22,705 bases of DNA. It comes from JAJFFW01 sp963922595. Its GTDB lineage: Bacteria > Pseudomonadota > Alphaproteobacteria > Caulobacterales > Parvularculaceae. The position numbers and the translations under genes were made by a program. The first letter of the stretch is position 1. Every line of letters begins with the position of its first letter. Of the stretch, positions 6,741-15,260 are shown in pieces. The stretch is taken from the NCBI GenBank assembly GCA_963922595.1, contig CAWUIM010000053.1:1-22705 (forward strand), given 5' to 3'. Below the pieces are notes generated by a model. It ran no database searches, was not told the origin of the DNA, and saw only the letters and a program-made list of their open reading frames with translations.

Positions 6741-8288
6741 ATGGCCGTACATCTTGATACCGTATCACCCTCAACGTCCCAAAATGTTTCGCCTGATCCC
6801 GTCATCGATAATCGCAGCGTCAGTTCCGACCAGGCCGGTTCCCAGAATGTTACGCCCGATCTTGCTAACGATACTCGCACGGCTAGTTCGGTTCAGGTCG
6901 GTGTTGACGGCGCCGCTGGTGCAATCCCCAATTCCAATGCCAACCCTGTCCGGGTTGCTGTTGATGGCGTCACCCAAGCGTTAGGCAGCGAGTCCTACGA
7001 CCGGGCTGACAGAATTAACAAGATCGTTGACGGCTTGAGCCCTGAAGACACACGCCATGTATTCAACACGCTCGATGCGCGCGGGTATCTCGACGATGTC
7101 GCGCGAGAGATTAACGGCGGCTTCCATAGTGACGGCCTATCCTATGGTGAAAAAACCGACTTTATGCGCTCGGTCGCGGAAGGTCTTGACGCTGACGGTA
7201 TTCTTGCGTTCTCGGATGCGATCCAGGAAGCGGATACTTCTGCGCCAAGTTTCGAATATTATCAGCTTAATGAGCAGCTTGCTGAAGCGGTCGGCGCTCA
7301 CGCAAAGACGGATACGAAGCTTGATCTTGTTCACCGGTTGGCGTCCCGTTCATGGGACGGATCACCGTCACCGGACGCTCAATTCACCAGTGAAATTATC
7401 CAATCCTTACACGGAGCTGACGCGCAAGCTGCGTTCAGTTCATTGAGCGACTCGCAACTCGAAAGCGTCATTGACGCAAGCACAATAAAGAATGCGGTAG
7501 GCGCACGCGTATTCTTCGGTGAGCCGGGTCTCGATACGCCGGGAGGGCGAATGGCGGACTTTAATGGCGTCATGCAAGCTGCAGCGAGCATTGATGGAGC
7601 CGAAGGCCTGAAGGCGGAGGTTTTCCGCTTGGGGACGGAACGGTTGGAGGCCGGACCGATAAACCGAGTGCATGGCGGCGACCTGGACCCATATCGGGTG
7701 GGCGGATTGCAGGGGCTTTCGGATCTGTTGACGAGTGACGCTGACAAAATTATCGGCGCATTGTCGGATATCCCGGTCGGTGAGGACGACACTCACTTGC
7801 GCGATTTCGCGGCGATGTCGATACGACACGGCCAGCTCGACGCTCTGAATCAGGTGACCGCGGCCCTGACACTGCAAACCACGCCCGCAGAAGTGGGGGT
7901 CAACGGGGTCGCCGTTCATAATAGCGAAATGGCGGCGCGCGGCTTTTTTGCAGCGAGTGTTGTGAACGGCATTAACGATGAACAGAGCTGGCGTGAAAGC
8001 CGCGCCGAAATCGCCGGTGAGATATTTGACGCCGCAGCCAGCTTCGCGCCGGGTCCGTCCTCGAAATTATTGAAGCTTGGCTACAATGAAGCGCGCGACC
8101 AGATACGCGCCACGTTTACGCAAGCCGCTGAGAAGGCCGGCCAGACAACCGACTTGAAGGGATTGCGCGACGCCTTCTACATCGCGCTTGGACCCGTAGA
8201 CGCGAATGGCGCACCGGCTTATGGCAGTCCGGCGCTAGGTTTGTTTAATTCATCGTATGATGCAGCGTTAATACATACCACGCAGTGA
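6741..8288 (+). CDS. Unrecognised 515-residue cysteine-free protein with N-terminal tandem repeat
   Basis: I do not recognise this protein. The ATG at 6741 is chosen because AGGAG (6730-6734) sits six bases upstream; a TTG at 6684 would add an atypical stretch. No cysteine, signal peptide or membrane segment is visible. Residues 13-33 and 34-54 are two tandem 21-residue repeats starting SQNVSPDP and SQNVTPDL, identical at 12 of 21 positions. VGVDG and VAVDG follow at 53-57 and 72-76. From ~85 to the end the sequence is acidic, Ala/Asp/Ser-rich and probably helical (GLSPEDTRHVFNTLDARGYL, SLSDSQLESVIDA). No enzyme motif was found. It is co-directional with gatCA but 71 bases away, probably with its own promoter. 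It converges on the P450 gene, with a 13-base gap. A secreted or structural role is possible but unproven. Confidence 0.75.
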   Translation: MAVHLDTVSPSTSQNVSPDPVIDNRSVSSDQAGSQNVTPDLANDTRTASSVQVGVDGAAGAIPNSNANPVRVAVDGVTQALGSESYDRADRINKIVDGLSPEDTRHVFNTLDARGYLDDVAREINGGFHSDGLSYGEKTDFMRSVAEGLDADGILAFSDAIQEADTSAPSFEYYQLNEQLAEAVGAHAKTDTKLDLVHRLASRSWDGSPSPDAQFTSEIIQSLHGADAQAAFSSLSDSQLESVIDASTIKNAVGARVFFGEPGLDTPGGRMADFNGVMQAAASIDGAEGLKAEVFRLGTERLEAGPINRVHGGDLDPYRVGGLQGLSDLLTSDADKIIGALSDIPVGEDDTHLRDFAAMSIRHGQLDALNQVTAALTLQTTPAEVGVNGVAVHNSEMAARGFFAASVVNGINDEQSWRESRAEIAGEIFDAAASFAPGPSSKLLKLGYNEARDQIRATFTQAAEKAGQTTDLKGLRDAFYIALGPVDANGAPAYGSPALGLFNSSYDAALIHTTQ

Positions 8289-8301
8289 TTTGAGCGAAGG
8301 G

Positions 8302-9636
8302 TTACGCACCTAAGTCGATTTCCAACCTCGAGATGGCGTGAACAAAATTGTTCGGCGCCATCTCAATATCGCCTGTCCATATGACGTTCGGGAAACGCGC
8401 GAGAATTTTCGTGTACGCGGCTTCCAATTGCATATTCGCAATGCGTTGACCGAGGCAGACATGGGGGCCAAGTCCGAATGCGATATGGTCTCCGGCATTT
8501 GCTCGCTCGACGTCAAACTGATCGGGGTTTTCGAAGACAGTTTCGTCTCTGTTCGCCGCGCCGTACCACATGATTACTTTTTCGCCTTCTGCGATTTTCT
8601 GACCGGCGAGCTCCGTATCGCGCGTTGCAGTCCGCCGCATGTGAATGACGGGTGAAACCATCCGGATCGCCTCGTCGACCATGCCTGAAATGAGCGCAGG
8701 ATTATCGAGCAGCTTCTGTTTTTGATCTGGAAATTCAGTGAGCAACTTCATGGCGCCGGAAAGCGAATTCCGTGTAGTGTCATTACCGGCGAAGACGATC
8801 AGGAGCCAAGAACCGTCCAGAAACGGTTCCGATAATTGCTCATCATCAATAACCGCGTTTGCGATCGCTGATAACAAATCTTCGCGCGGTGCTGCGCGCC
8901 GTTCACCCAGGATTTCACGACCATAATCAAACATCTCCTGGATGCTGGTCATGAATGTCATCAACAGGGCCGGATCGATATCGCCGAGATTATTCTTGGC
9001 GATGGTGTCGGCCGCCAATTCCAGATGATGCATCCAGCCCACGAGTTTCGACCGGTCAGCTTCAGGTATTCCAAGCATTTCCGAGAGGGTGAATAGCGGC
9101 AACTCCGCGGAGAAATGGCGCACCATGTCGAGACGCGGCCCTGCGTCCTCCATTCCATCCAGAAGGAGATCGATTTTTTCTTCGACGCGGCGGCGAAGGT
9201 CCCGTACGTAGGCCGGCGTAAAGAACGGCATATGCGCGCGGCGCAACGGCAGATGGTAGGGTTGATCGAGGCAGATCATGGTGTTGAGCGTGGCCGGATA
9301 GAGGAGTGGGTGGCGTGTTTCCGGCGCGCCGTAGGCCATATTGATCCCGCCGCGCTGTGAGGAGAATGTTTCCGTGTCGAGTTCGACGGTGCGCACATCA
9401 TGGTAGCGCGTGACGGCCCAGAAGCCGGGGCCGTCAGGTTGTCCCTGTAAGGGTTCGGGATGCCAGCAAATCGGCGCTTCTTCGCGCAACTTTGCGAATG
9501 CTTCGTAGGGTTGGCCTTGGGTGAAAAACGCTAAGTCCGCTAGAGGGGCAGGGGGCTCCAACTCGTATCGCTTCGCATATTTGGGTTCGGACGCTGGGCC
9601 ATCTTCTTGAACAGTGTCGCTGACAAGCGGTAGCAT
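8302..9636 (-). CDS. Cytochrome P450 monooxygenase
   Basis: This 444-residue soluble bacterial P450 has all the family hallmarks. The I-helix oxygen-activation motif is AGNDTT at 283-288, the K-helix ExxR is EAIR at 322-325, and the heme loop FGLGPHVCLG at 387-396 carries the thiolate ligand C394. The I-helix followed by RNSLSG resembles the CYP153/CYP125-like clades acting on alkanes, terpenes or sterols, but the subfamily and substrate are not assigned. The ATG at 9636-9634 is preceded by CGGAG at a good distance. It lies 99 bases downstream of a TetR-family gene on the same strand, probably one unit. No ferredoxin or ferredoxin reductase is nearby, so electrons must come from partners encoded elsewhere. 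Confidence 0.95.
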   Translation of the reverse strand: MLPLVSDTVQEDGPASEPKYAKRYELEPPAPLADLAFFTQGQPYEAFAKLREEAPICWHPEPLQGQPDGPGFWAVTRYHDVRTVELDTETFSSQRGGINMAYGAPETRHPLLYPATLNTMICLDQPYHLPLRRAHMPFFTPAYVRDLRRRVEEKIDLLLDGMEDAGPRLDMVRHFSAELPLFTLSEMLGIPEADRSKLVGWMHHLELAADTIAKNNLGDIDPALLMTFMTSIQEMFDYGREILGERRAAPREDLLSAIANAVIDDEQLSEPFLDGSWLLIVFAGNDTTRNSLSGAMKLLTEFPDQKQKLLDNPALISGMVDEAIRMVSPVIHMRRTATRDTELAGQKIAEGEKVIMWYGAANRDETVFENPDQFDVERANAGDHIAFGLGPHVCLGQRIANMQLEAAYTKILARFPNVIWTGDIEMAPNNFVHAISRLEIDLGA

Positions 9637-9735
9637 AGGAAACTCCGGAATAAGATCACGGACCTACCATGCCGTCGCCGCCCGAATGCTGCAATGGACC
9701 GATGCATACGCCAGAATTAAATGAGCAAGGTCCGG

Positions 9736-10323
9736 CTAAGCCGGGGTACGCCGCAACCGATCCATAAACGCTTCCGCCTGAAACTTCATTTCTTCCTGCG
9801 AAAGACCGAGCTTGCTGCGCCGGTCCAATCCGAATTTGAAAGTCAGATACAAGCCCGTCGCCTGCGCCGGCGAAAGGTCGTCGGCCAGCGTCCCGTCAGT
9901 GTCGGCTTTTTCGAAGAGGCGCGCGGTGAGTTCCTCCATCTCGCGCAGAAACGTCGCGCAATAGGTAATTAGTTCTGGAAAATGCTCTTTCTTGCTCAGC
10001 ACAATGTCCGTCACCAGGCATCCGGCGGCGTGCTTGTGCATCCCTTCGATAGTTTCTTCGAGCGTCGTCAAAAGCGCATTGAGCGGCGGCGTATCCTGGC
10101 TTTCGCAATCCGCCCGTAATTTTTCAATGGACACATCGCAATATTGTCGGACCGCCGCCTGAAAAATCCCCTCTTTTCCTCCGTAAGCGTTGTAAATCGA
10201 ATATCGATTTAGTCCGGAGGTTTTTACAATATCTTCGATGCTCGTGTCGTCGTAGCCGCGCCGCCAGAAAAGGCTCGTGGCTGCTTGAACAGCAAAATCG
10301 TAATCACTACGCGAGTGAGTCAT
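9736..10323 (-). CDS. TetR/AcrR family transcriptional regulator
   Basis: This 195-residue protein has the TetR-type N-terminal DNA-binding domain: a first helix ATSLFWRRGYDDTSIEDIV, then the helix-turn-helix around residues 27-46 (SGLNRYSIYNAYGGKEGIF). The C-terminal ligand/dimer domain contains GCLVTDIVLS and is not conserved enough to name a ligand. It precedes the P450 gene on the same strand, so autoregulation plus control of the P450 is the simplest model (inference). A 9-base inverted repeat with a 12-base spacer (10358-10387) lies upstream of its start and is an operator candidate. The TAG stop lies within CCGGCTAAGCCGG (9732-9744), a small dyad without a T-run. Confidence 0.92.
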   Translation of the reverse strand: MTHSRSDYDFAVQAATSLFWRRGYDDTSIEDIVKTSGLNRYSIYNAYGGKEGIFQAAVRQYCDVSIEKLRADCESQDTPPLNALLTTLEETIEGMHKHAAGCLVTDIVLSKKEHFPELITYCATFLREMEELTARLFEKADTDGTLADDLSPAQATGLYLTFKFGLDRRSKLGLSQEEMKFQAEAFMDRLRRTPA

Positions 10324-10357
10324 ATGTTCTCCCGGCTCACCCTCGAAATTCCGTTCC

Positions 10358-10387
10358 CTCGTCTGGTTGTCCCTAAACCCAGACGAG
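10358..10387. repeat. Inverted repeat upstream of the TetR-family gene
   Basis: CTCGTCTGG (10358-10366) and CCAGACGAG (10379-10387) are perfect 9-base complements separated by 12 bases. The repeat lies 35-64 bases upstream of the TetR start, where an operator or promoter would be. The spacer is longer than that of classical TetR operators, so this may be two half-sites or an RNA stem. Confidence 0.5.
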
Positions 10388-10432
10388 TGCGCGTTTGGCG
10401 CGAACGCAACTACGGACCTTCGAAGACTTTCC

Positions 10433-10454
10433 GCGCCAGCAAACTGGCTGGCGC
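10433..10454. repeat. GC-rich hairpin in the TetR/btuD intergenic region
   Basis: GCGCCAGC (10433-10440) and GCTGGCGC (10447-10454) form a perfect 8-base stem with a six-base loop, AAACTG. No T-run follows on either strand, so it is not a classical intrinsic terminator. Its role is unknown. Confidence 0.5.
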
Positions 10455-10706
10455 AGCGCTCTCAAACCGCCGTACCGTAACAATCAAAGAAGCGCAACGA
10501 AAACAAAAGCTTGGAAAGTGAGCTAGCACATTGAAATTACTCTAGAATAAGGGTTCCACTTTTTGATGGGCCAACGTAGGACCGCTAGGCGTTTTCGGCG
10601 AAATCGCATTTGAACAACAGAGGCCCACAAGAATTACAACCATAGGTAAATTATTTTCGCCTTCCCGAGCGGGCGTGAAATTGACGGGCGTCAACGTCTC
10701 AGTCGC

Positions 10707-11480
10707 CTAATTAGGGGCGTGAAACCTGATGGTTAGTTTATCGCCGACGGCCTCGACGATTGCATTCACGTCAAAGACAGCCGACAGGCGGTCTTGCGTT
10801 ACGCTGGCGGTCGGCGCGTCATCAGCGACAATCTCTCCATTCTGCATCCAGATCATTCTATCGGCGACGTTCGCTGCGAGGGCGATATCATGGACCACGA
10901 TAATCGCGCTCCCGCCCGTCTCAACGTACTCTTTGATCAGTGAAAGGATCTTGAGTTGCATCCGCGTGTCGAGCGCAGCGATTGGTTCGTCGGCGAGGAG
11001 GACTGGCGTTTTCGCAGCGAACGCTCGGGCGATATGAACCCGCGCGAGTTCGCCGCCTGAGAGCGTATTAGCTTGCCGCGTTGCGAATGGCGTTAATTCG
11101 CATGCTTTTAGGGCTTCATCGACCGCAACAGCGTCTTCAGTCGAGAGTCTCCCCGGAACGCCGCCAAACGCGAAGCGACCAAGCGCCACAATATCGCGGA
11201 CACGCATGGGCCAGGCGATCGGGCGGTGTTGCGGGAGGTATGCGAGATGTCGGGCGCGATCCAATGGCGAGAAGTCGGCGAGGGACTTTGCGCCTAACGT
11301 CACGCGCCCAGTGTCCGGGGCCGTCAAACCAACGATTGTCTTCAGGAGTGTTGTTTTCCCTGCGCCGTTTGGTCCGACGATCGCGATCAACTCATTCTTC
11401 TTTGAGCTGAACGAGACATTATTCAGCACAGGCGCGTCGCCGGCGCTCACTGAGACATTTGCGACGTTTAAATCAGTCAT
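10707..11480 (-). CDS. btuD: Vitamin B12 ABC transporter, ATP-binding protein
   Basis: This 257-residue ATPase energises cobalamin import across the inner membrane. The Walker A motif is GPNGAGKTT at 36-44, the Q-loop YLPQ at 81-84, the ABC signature LSGGELARVHIARA at 140-153, Walker B VLLADEP at 160-166, and the switch histidine H197 in VVHD. FecE-like siderophore ATPases look the same, so the B12 assignment rests on the upstream riboswitch and on btuB in the same operon. Its ATG overlaps the end of btuC by eight bases. The last recognisable residues end at TAG; no adenosyltransferase or cobalamin-synthesis gene follows. Confidence 0.92.
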   Translation of the reverse strand: MTDLNVANVSVSAGDAPVLNNVSFSSKKNELIAIVGPNGAGKTTLLKTIVGLTAPDTGRVTLGAKSLADFSPLDRARHLAYLPQHRPIAWPMRVRDIVALGRFAFGGVPGRLSTEDAVAVDEALKACELTPFATRQANTLSGGELARVHIARAFAAKTPVLLADEPIAALDTRMQLKILSLIKEYVETGGSAIIVVHDIALAANVADRMIWMQNGEIVADDAPTASVTQDRLSAVFDVNAIVEAVGDKLTIRFHAPN

Positions 11481-12462
11481 GGCTCATCCGCCGTCCCATG
11501 GCGATCCATACAAAGATCGGCGCGCCGATGAGCGCGGCGACGACGCCTAACCGAAGCTCGGCGGGTGTCGGGATCAGGCGCACGCCGATATCAGCGGCGA
11601 CGAGCAATGCGCCGCCAAGCAGCGCCGACGGAACGAGCGTTCGCGAAGGGTCGTGATCGACAAACGGGCGGACAAGATGCGGCGCGGTGATTCCGACAAA
11701 ACCGATTGCGCCGGCGATGGAGACGGCAGCGCCTGTCATCAGGCCGGTTCCCGCGACAAGAAAGAGCCGCGTTGATCGCAAGTCAGCGCCAGCGGTCTGT
11801 GCGGCCTCTTCGCCGAGCGTCAATAATGACAGGTCACGGCGCTTCCACAGAACAAGCGCTAGGCCCGCGATCAAAAAAGGCGCAATCAGCGAAAGGTCGG
11901 CGTAGCTCTTGTTCGCAACCGATCCGAGCGTCCAACTGATCAAGTCGGAAAGCGTAAAGGGCGTCGGCGCCAGGTTTAAGAGGAGCGCCATAAGCGCGCC
12001 GGCGAAGCTCGACAATCCGACTCCCACAAGGATCAGGCTGACGACGGAGGAGAGCCGCACGGCGGCGATGGCGAGGATCACCGTCGCCGCCAGCGCGCCC
12101 GCGATCGCCGCGAGCGGCGTTAGCAGCGAAGATACACTGGCGGCACCATAAAAAAGCGATAGCGTTGCGCCAAGCGCCGCGCAGGCCGAAACGCCGAGAA
12201 CCCCCGGTTCAGCCAAAGGATTGCGCAACAACCCCTGCAGGCCAGCGCCGCAGAAAGCGAGCGTTGCGCCGACAATATACGCCGCGAATGCGCGCGGGGC
12301 TCTGATCTCCCAGACAACGATCATATCAGCGGGATCGCCGCGACCCATCAGGGCGGCGGCCAGGCGGTCAATTGGCATGGTCGTGGAACCGAGGAAACAG
12401 GCCAGAACAATGAGCCCGGCGCCGCCGCAGGCGAGGCCGGCGATGAGCGCGCGATCGGTCAT
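11473..12462 (-). CDS. btuC: Vitamin B12 ABC transporter, permease
   Basis: This 329-residue permease of the FecCD/BtuC family has eight to ten hydrophobic helices across its length. Family blocks include IRAPRAFAAYIVGATLAFCG near the N-terminus, GLLRNPLAEPGVLGVSACAALG, GAIGFVGITAPHLVRPFVDHD, and a C-terminal GAPIFVWIAMGRRM. GITAPHLVR is the loop that contacts the ATPase. The start overlaps the btuF stop by four bases (ATGA) and the end overlaps btuD by eight, so translation of all three is coupled. The homodimer with BtuD forms the inner-membrane channel that takes B12 from BtuF. Confidence 0.93.
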   Translation of the reverse strand: MTDRALIAGLACGGAGLIVLACFLGSTTMPIDRLAAALMGRGDPADMIVVWEIRAPRAFAAYIVGATLAFCGAGLQGLLRNPLAEPGVLGVSACAALGATLSLFYGAASVSSLLTPLAAIAGALAATVILAIAAVRLSSVVSLILVGVGLSSFAGALMALLLNLAPTPFTLSDLISWTLGSVANKSYADLSLIAPFLIAGLALVLWKRRDLSLLTLGEEAAQTAGADLRSTRLFLVAGTGLMTGAAVSIAGAIGFVGITAPHLVRPFVDHDPSRTLVPSALLGGALLVAADIGVRLIPTPAELRLGVVAALIGAPIFVWIAMGRRMSHD

Positions 12463-13292
12463 GGCTGATCGGGTCCTTGGGCCATGCGTTCAACAGCATC
12501 GAGAAGAAACCATCCGCTGCAGGCGGTTAGGGCGCCGGCGATGTCGACGCGCGGCGTATCGCGCAATGTGCGTTTCGCAACGGGATGGCGTGACGGCGTC
12601 CAGATGTCGGAGACAAGATCGCTGGTTTCAAAATAAGCCGTCGCAACAAGGTCCGGTTTTTCATATGCGAGCCGTTCTAGCGGAAGCGCGCCCCAGCCGG
12701 CGCGCCGGTCAAAATTCTCAAGGCCTGCATGGGTCATCACATCATCAATAAGCGTTTGCGTTCCCGCCGCGGCCCCTTTTGACGTCATGTAGAGCGTCTT
12801 GCGGGCGGATTTCTCCGGAAGCGCCGCCAGGCGATCCTTCATCCGCTGCACAGTTCTTTCTCCCTCCTTCGTCGCATCAAGCTGTGCGGCCGTCTCAAGA
12901 ATAATGGTCTCTACCGATGAAAGATCGTTCGCATATCCGATCTGAACGACTTTAACGCCCACGCGATCCAGAAAACGCGAAATGGTCGGTCCGCCGCCGT
13001 AAGAGCGCACGACAATATCCGGTTTTAAGATGAGAATGTCCTCAGCGCGTGGTCTTACTTTCGGTAGCCCGTGGGCCTCGCGCCGCATGTAAGAGAATGA
13101 GGCCTCCGCATCCGGCGACAAAGCCGCGATCTGCGATCGGTCGACAAGTTTCAGAACATATTGATCCGCACAGTAATCGAGGCTCACGACGCGCGGCGCG
13201 CTGCCTTCCTGGTCAGATCGGCGATCCTCTTGCGAGGTGCATGCATTCGCGGCCAGGGCGAGCATCGCGACAATGATGCGTGTTAGTCTCAT
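12459..13292 (-). CDS. btuF: Cobalamin-binding periplasmic lipoprotein, BtuF-like
   Basis: This 277-residue substrate-binding protein of the helical-backbone (cluster A-II) class delivers B12 to BtuCD. The N-terminus ends in a lipobox (LAANAC, lipidated C18), so it is tethered to a membrane rather than free as in E. coli. The family blocks are RVVSLDYCADQYVLKL, the lobe motif ILILKPDIVV, and a C-terminal DIWTPSRHP region. Its ATG begins one base after the btuB stop, and its stop overlaps the btuC start by four bases. A related FepB-like iron-siderophore binder would look similar; riboswitch control favours cobalamin or a corrinoid. Confidence 0.88.
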   Translation of the reverse strand: MRLTRIIVAMLALAANACTSQEDRRSDQEGSAPRVVSLDYCADQYVLKLVDRSQIAALSPDAEASFSYMRREAHGLPKVRPRAEDILILKPDIVVRSYGGGPTISRFLDRVGVKVVQIGYANDLSSVETIILETAAQLDATKEGERTVQRMKDRLAALPEKSARKTLYMTSKGAAAGTQTLIDDVMTHAGLENFDRRAGWGALPLERLAYEKPDLVATAYFETSDLVSDIWTPSRHPVAKRTLRDTPRVDIAGALTACSGWFLLDAVERMAQGPDQP

Positions 13293-13293
13293 C

Positions 13294-15126
13294 TCAGAAC
13301 GTTAGCCTAATGCCGCCATAGGCGGAAAGGCCGGGCGTTCCAAACCCTGAGATCTGCTGATACTCCTCATCAAAGAGATTCTCGATGCGTCCGTAGATTT
13401 CGATTGCTTCTGACAGCGTATAGGCAGCGGCGAGATCGACCCTTATCCAGGAATCCACATCGTCGCCAAAAGGCCCTTCCGTCTCGTCGCCATTGTACCG
13501 CAGGACGGCTGACCCGCTGAGCGGTCCGCCCCCATCATAAATGAGAGCGATATCGCCGGAATGGCGCGGCGTTCTGATTTGCCGTTCGCCGGTGACGGCG
13601 TCTTCCGCATCGATGAAGGCGTGCGTCACCTCAACGCCGATCGCATCTGTGAGGGCGTACTGCAGGCTCGTCTCAACGCCCTTGGCCGTTGTCGCGTCAA
13701 GGTTTTCATACCGAAAGTTGGGCGCGAAGATGATCAGATTGTCGGTGTCGCGATCAAAATAGGTGACGCTGATCTGACCGCGACTGTTTGGGGCGAACAG
13801 GTCGACGCCCACATCAAAGGCTTCGCTCGTCTCCGGTTCGAGGTCGCCGTTCGGCGGCAGGGCGCCGAAGGTTTGGGTCAGCTGGAAAATTGTCGGCGCT
13901 TTAAATCCTTCACCCCAACTGCCGCGCAGCGTGACATAGGTGGACGGCGACCAGGCGACGGCGGCGCGCCCCGTTGTGGCCCCGCCGAACCGGCTGTGAC
14001 CATCATGGCGGACGCCTGCAGAAATCGTAAGGGAGGAGAATGGTTTGAATTCGTAAAGCCCGAAATAGCCGTTGATGCTCGTGCGCTCATCGTTGGCTTC
14101 GTTTTCCTCGCGCTCAGCGCCGAAAGCGAGGCGGTGGCGATCGCTGATTGCTGTGGTTCCCTGATAGCGAAGGATTAAGCGGTCGCCATTATCGACCGTT
14201 TCAAAGCCGCCGAAGTTACCGGTCCGCTGGATGTCGGTGTACCCGACCATCAAATTATTCTGCAGTCTTTTATCGAAAAGTGGCGCGAGCACTGTGACGG
14301 CGCCCGTGAATTGTTCCGTCCTCGATGTATCGTCGCTGTCAGCCAGGGTAAAATTCGGCGGTGGAAATCCGTCAATTTCCGTATCGCCGATCATGTGTCG
14401 GGCGACAGCCTCGATCCGAATGTCGTGAGGCAGGTTCACGCCGCCACGACCGGCGAAGCTCAGGCCGTCATAAGCGTCATCCTCGGTATTGCCGTCTGCT
14501 TCATCGGCTCTCGAAATTCCGTCGCTCGTGATTCCTGAGACCGACAGCCGAAAATCCGCCCGGTCTGATCCGCCAGTCGCCGCCGCGCCGCCGCGGAAAG
14601 TGGCGAACGAGCCCCCCTCGGCGAATAGTTTTGCGCCAAAGCCATCTTCGGGGCGCTTGGAGATGATGTTGACTACGCCGCCAATCGCGTCAGACCCCCA
14701 CAAGGTCGATTGCGGTCCGCGCAGGACCTCAATGCGTTCAATGTCAGCGACGTCGAGAATAGAAAAATCATACCCGCCGCCCACGGATGTGGGATCGCCA
14801 AGCGGAACGCCGTCAAGAAGGACTAGCGTCTGGTCTGTCGCGGCCCCTCTTATCCTGACGCTCGCTAGTCCGCCGAATGTCCCGTTCTGATTGATGGTCA
14901 CCCCAGGCGCCGCAGCGATCGCGTCAAGCGCGAAGGCGTATCCGCGTTTTTCAATATCTTCGTCAGTAATGATGGAAATGCTGGTTCCCGTCTCAGCCAG
15001 CGGTGTCGGAAGTCTCAGCCCTTCAACAATAATTTCATCATCGTTGGCGATTTGCGCAAACGCCGGTGCGTTACTTACCAGGGCCGCTACGATTGCGAAG
15101 GCGAAACCTCCAACATGTCGTTGCAT
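13294..15126 (-). CDS. btuB: TonB-dependent vitamin B12 outer-membrane receptor BtuB
   Basis: This 610-residue outer-membrane receptor imports cobalamin with energy from TonB. A signal peptide ends near APAFAQ (~residue 25). The TonB box DEIIVEG is at 30-36, the plug domain runs ~40-155 (VRIRGAATDQTLVLLDG, IERIEVLRGPQSTLWGSDAIGGVVNI), and a 22-strand barrel follows, ending in an aromatic residue (GGIRLTF). The ATG at 15126-15124 is chosen because GGAG stands six bases upstream and it gives a clean signal peptide; a more distal start at 15174 is less likely. It is the first gene of the operon, with the cobalamin riboswitch 135 bases upstream. Confidence 0.93.
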   Translation of the reverse strand: MQRHVGGFAFAIVAALVSNAPAFAQIANDDEIIVEGLRLPTPLAETGTSISIITDEDIEKRGYAFALDAIAAAPGVTINQNGTFGGLASVRIRGAATDQTLVLLDGVPLGDPTSVGGGYDFSILDVADIERIEVLRGPQSTLWGSDAIGGVVNIISKRPEDGFGAKLFAEGGSFATFRGGAAATGGSDRADFRLSVSGITSDGISRADEADGNTEDDAYDGLSFAGRGGVNLPHDIRIEAVARHMIGDTEIDGFPPPNFTLADSDDTSRTEQFTGAVTVLAPLFDKRLQNNLMVGYTDIQRTGNFGGFETVDNGDRLILRYQGTTAISDRHRLAFGAEREENEANDERTSINGYFGLYEFKPFSSLTISAGVRHDGHSRFGGATTGRAAVAWSPSTYVTLRGSWGEGFKAPTIFQLTQTFGALPPNGDLEPETSEAFDVGVDLFAPNSRGQISVTYFDRDTDNLIIFAPNFRYENLDATTAKGVETSLQYALTDAIGVEVTHAFIDAEDAVTGERQIRTPRHSGDIALIYDGGGPLSGSAVLRYNGDETEGPFGDDVDSWIRVDLAAAYTLSEAIEIYGRIENLFDEEYQQISGFGTPGLSAYGGIRLTF

Positions 15127-15260
15127 ATTATTCTCCGTAGCCCAACAATCACGGGCAAATAAGTTAACACTCAATCGCAGCCACGGCCGCGATATCTGAA
15201 TGTCGCTTCTAAGGAGAAAGCTCCGGTCCCTTTGGCTATTCCCGGCCCGGGACGAGCGAC

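Larger units (their letters stand above)
10324..10706. other. 383-base stretch without a supported gene
   Basis: It lies between the start of the TetR gene and the end of btuD, both on the minus strand. I found no ORF with family-like sequence or a convincing ribosome binding site. It contains the two inverted repeats at 10358-10387 and 10433-10454, a small dyad TTGAC-GGGC-GTCAA at about 10681-10694 just beyond the btuD stop, and the promoter of the TetR gene, which I cannot place. Confidence 0.6.

Noticed and set aside
10285..10521. A plus-strand reading frame of 78 residues across the start of the TetR gene
   Set aside because: It is very basic, has no family-like sequence and overlaps a convincing TetR gene on the other strand.
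13541..14178. Long plus-strand reading frames inside btuB
   Set aside because: They lie opposite a receptor with full domain structure and show no recognisable protein; they reflect codon bias in GC-rich DNA.
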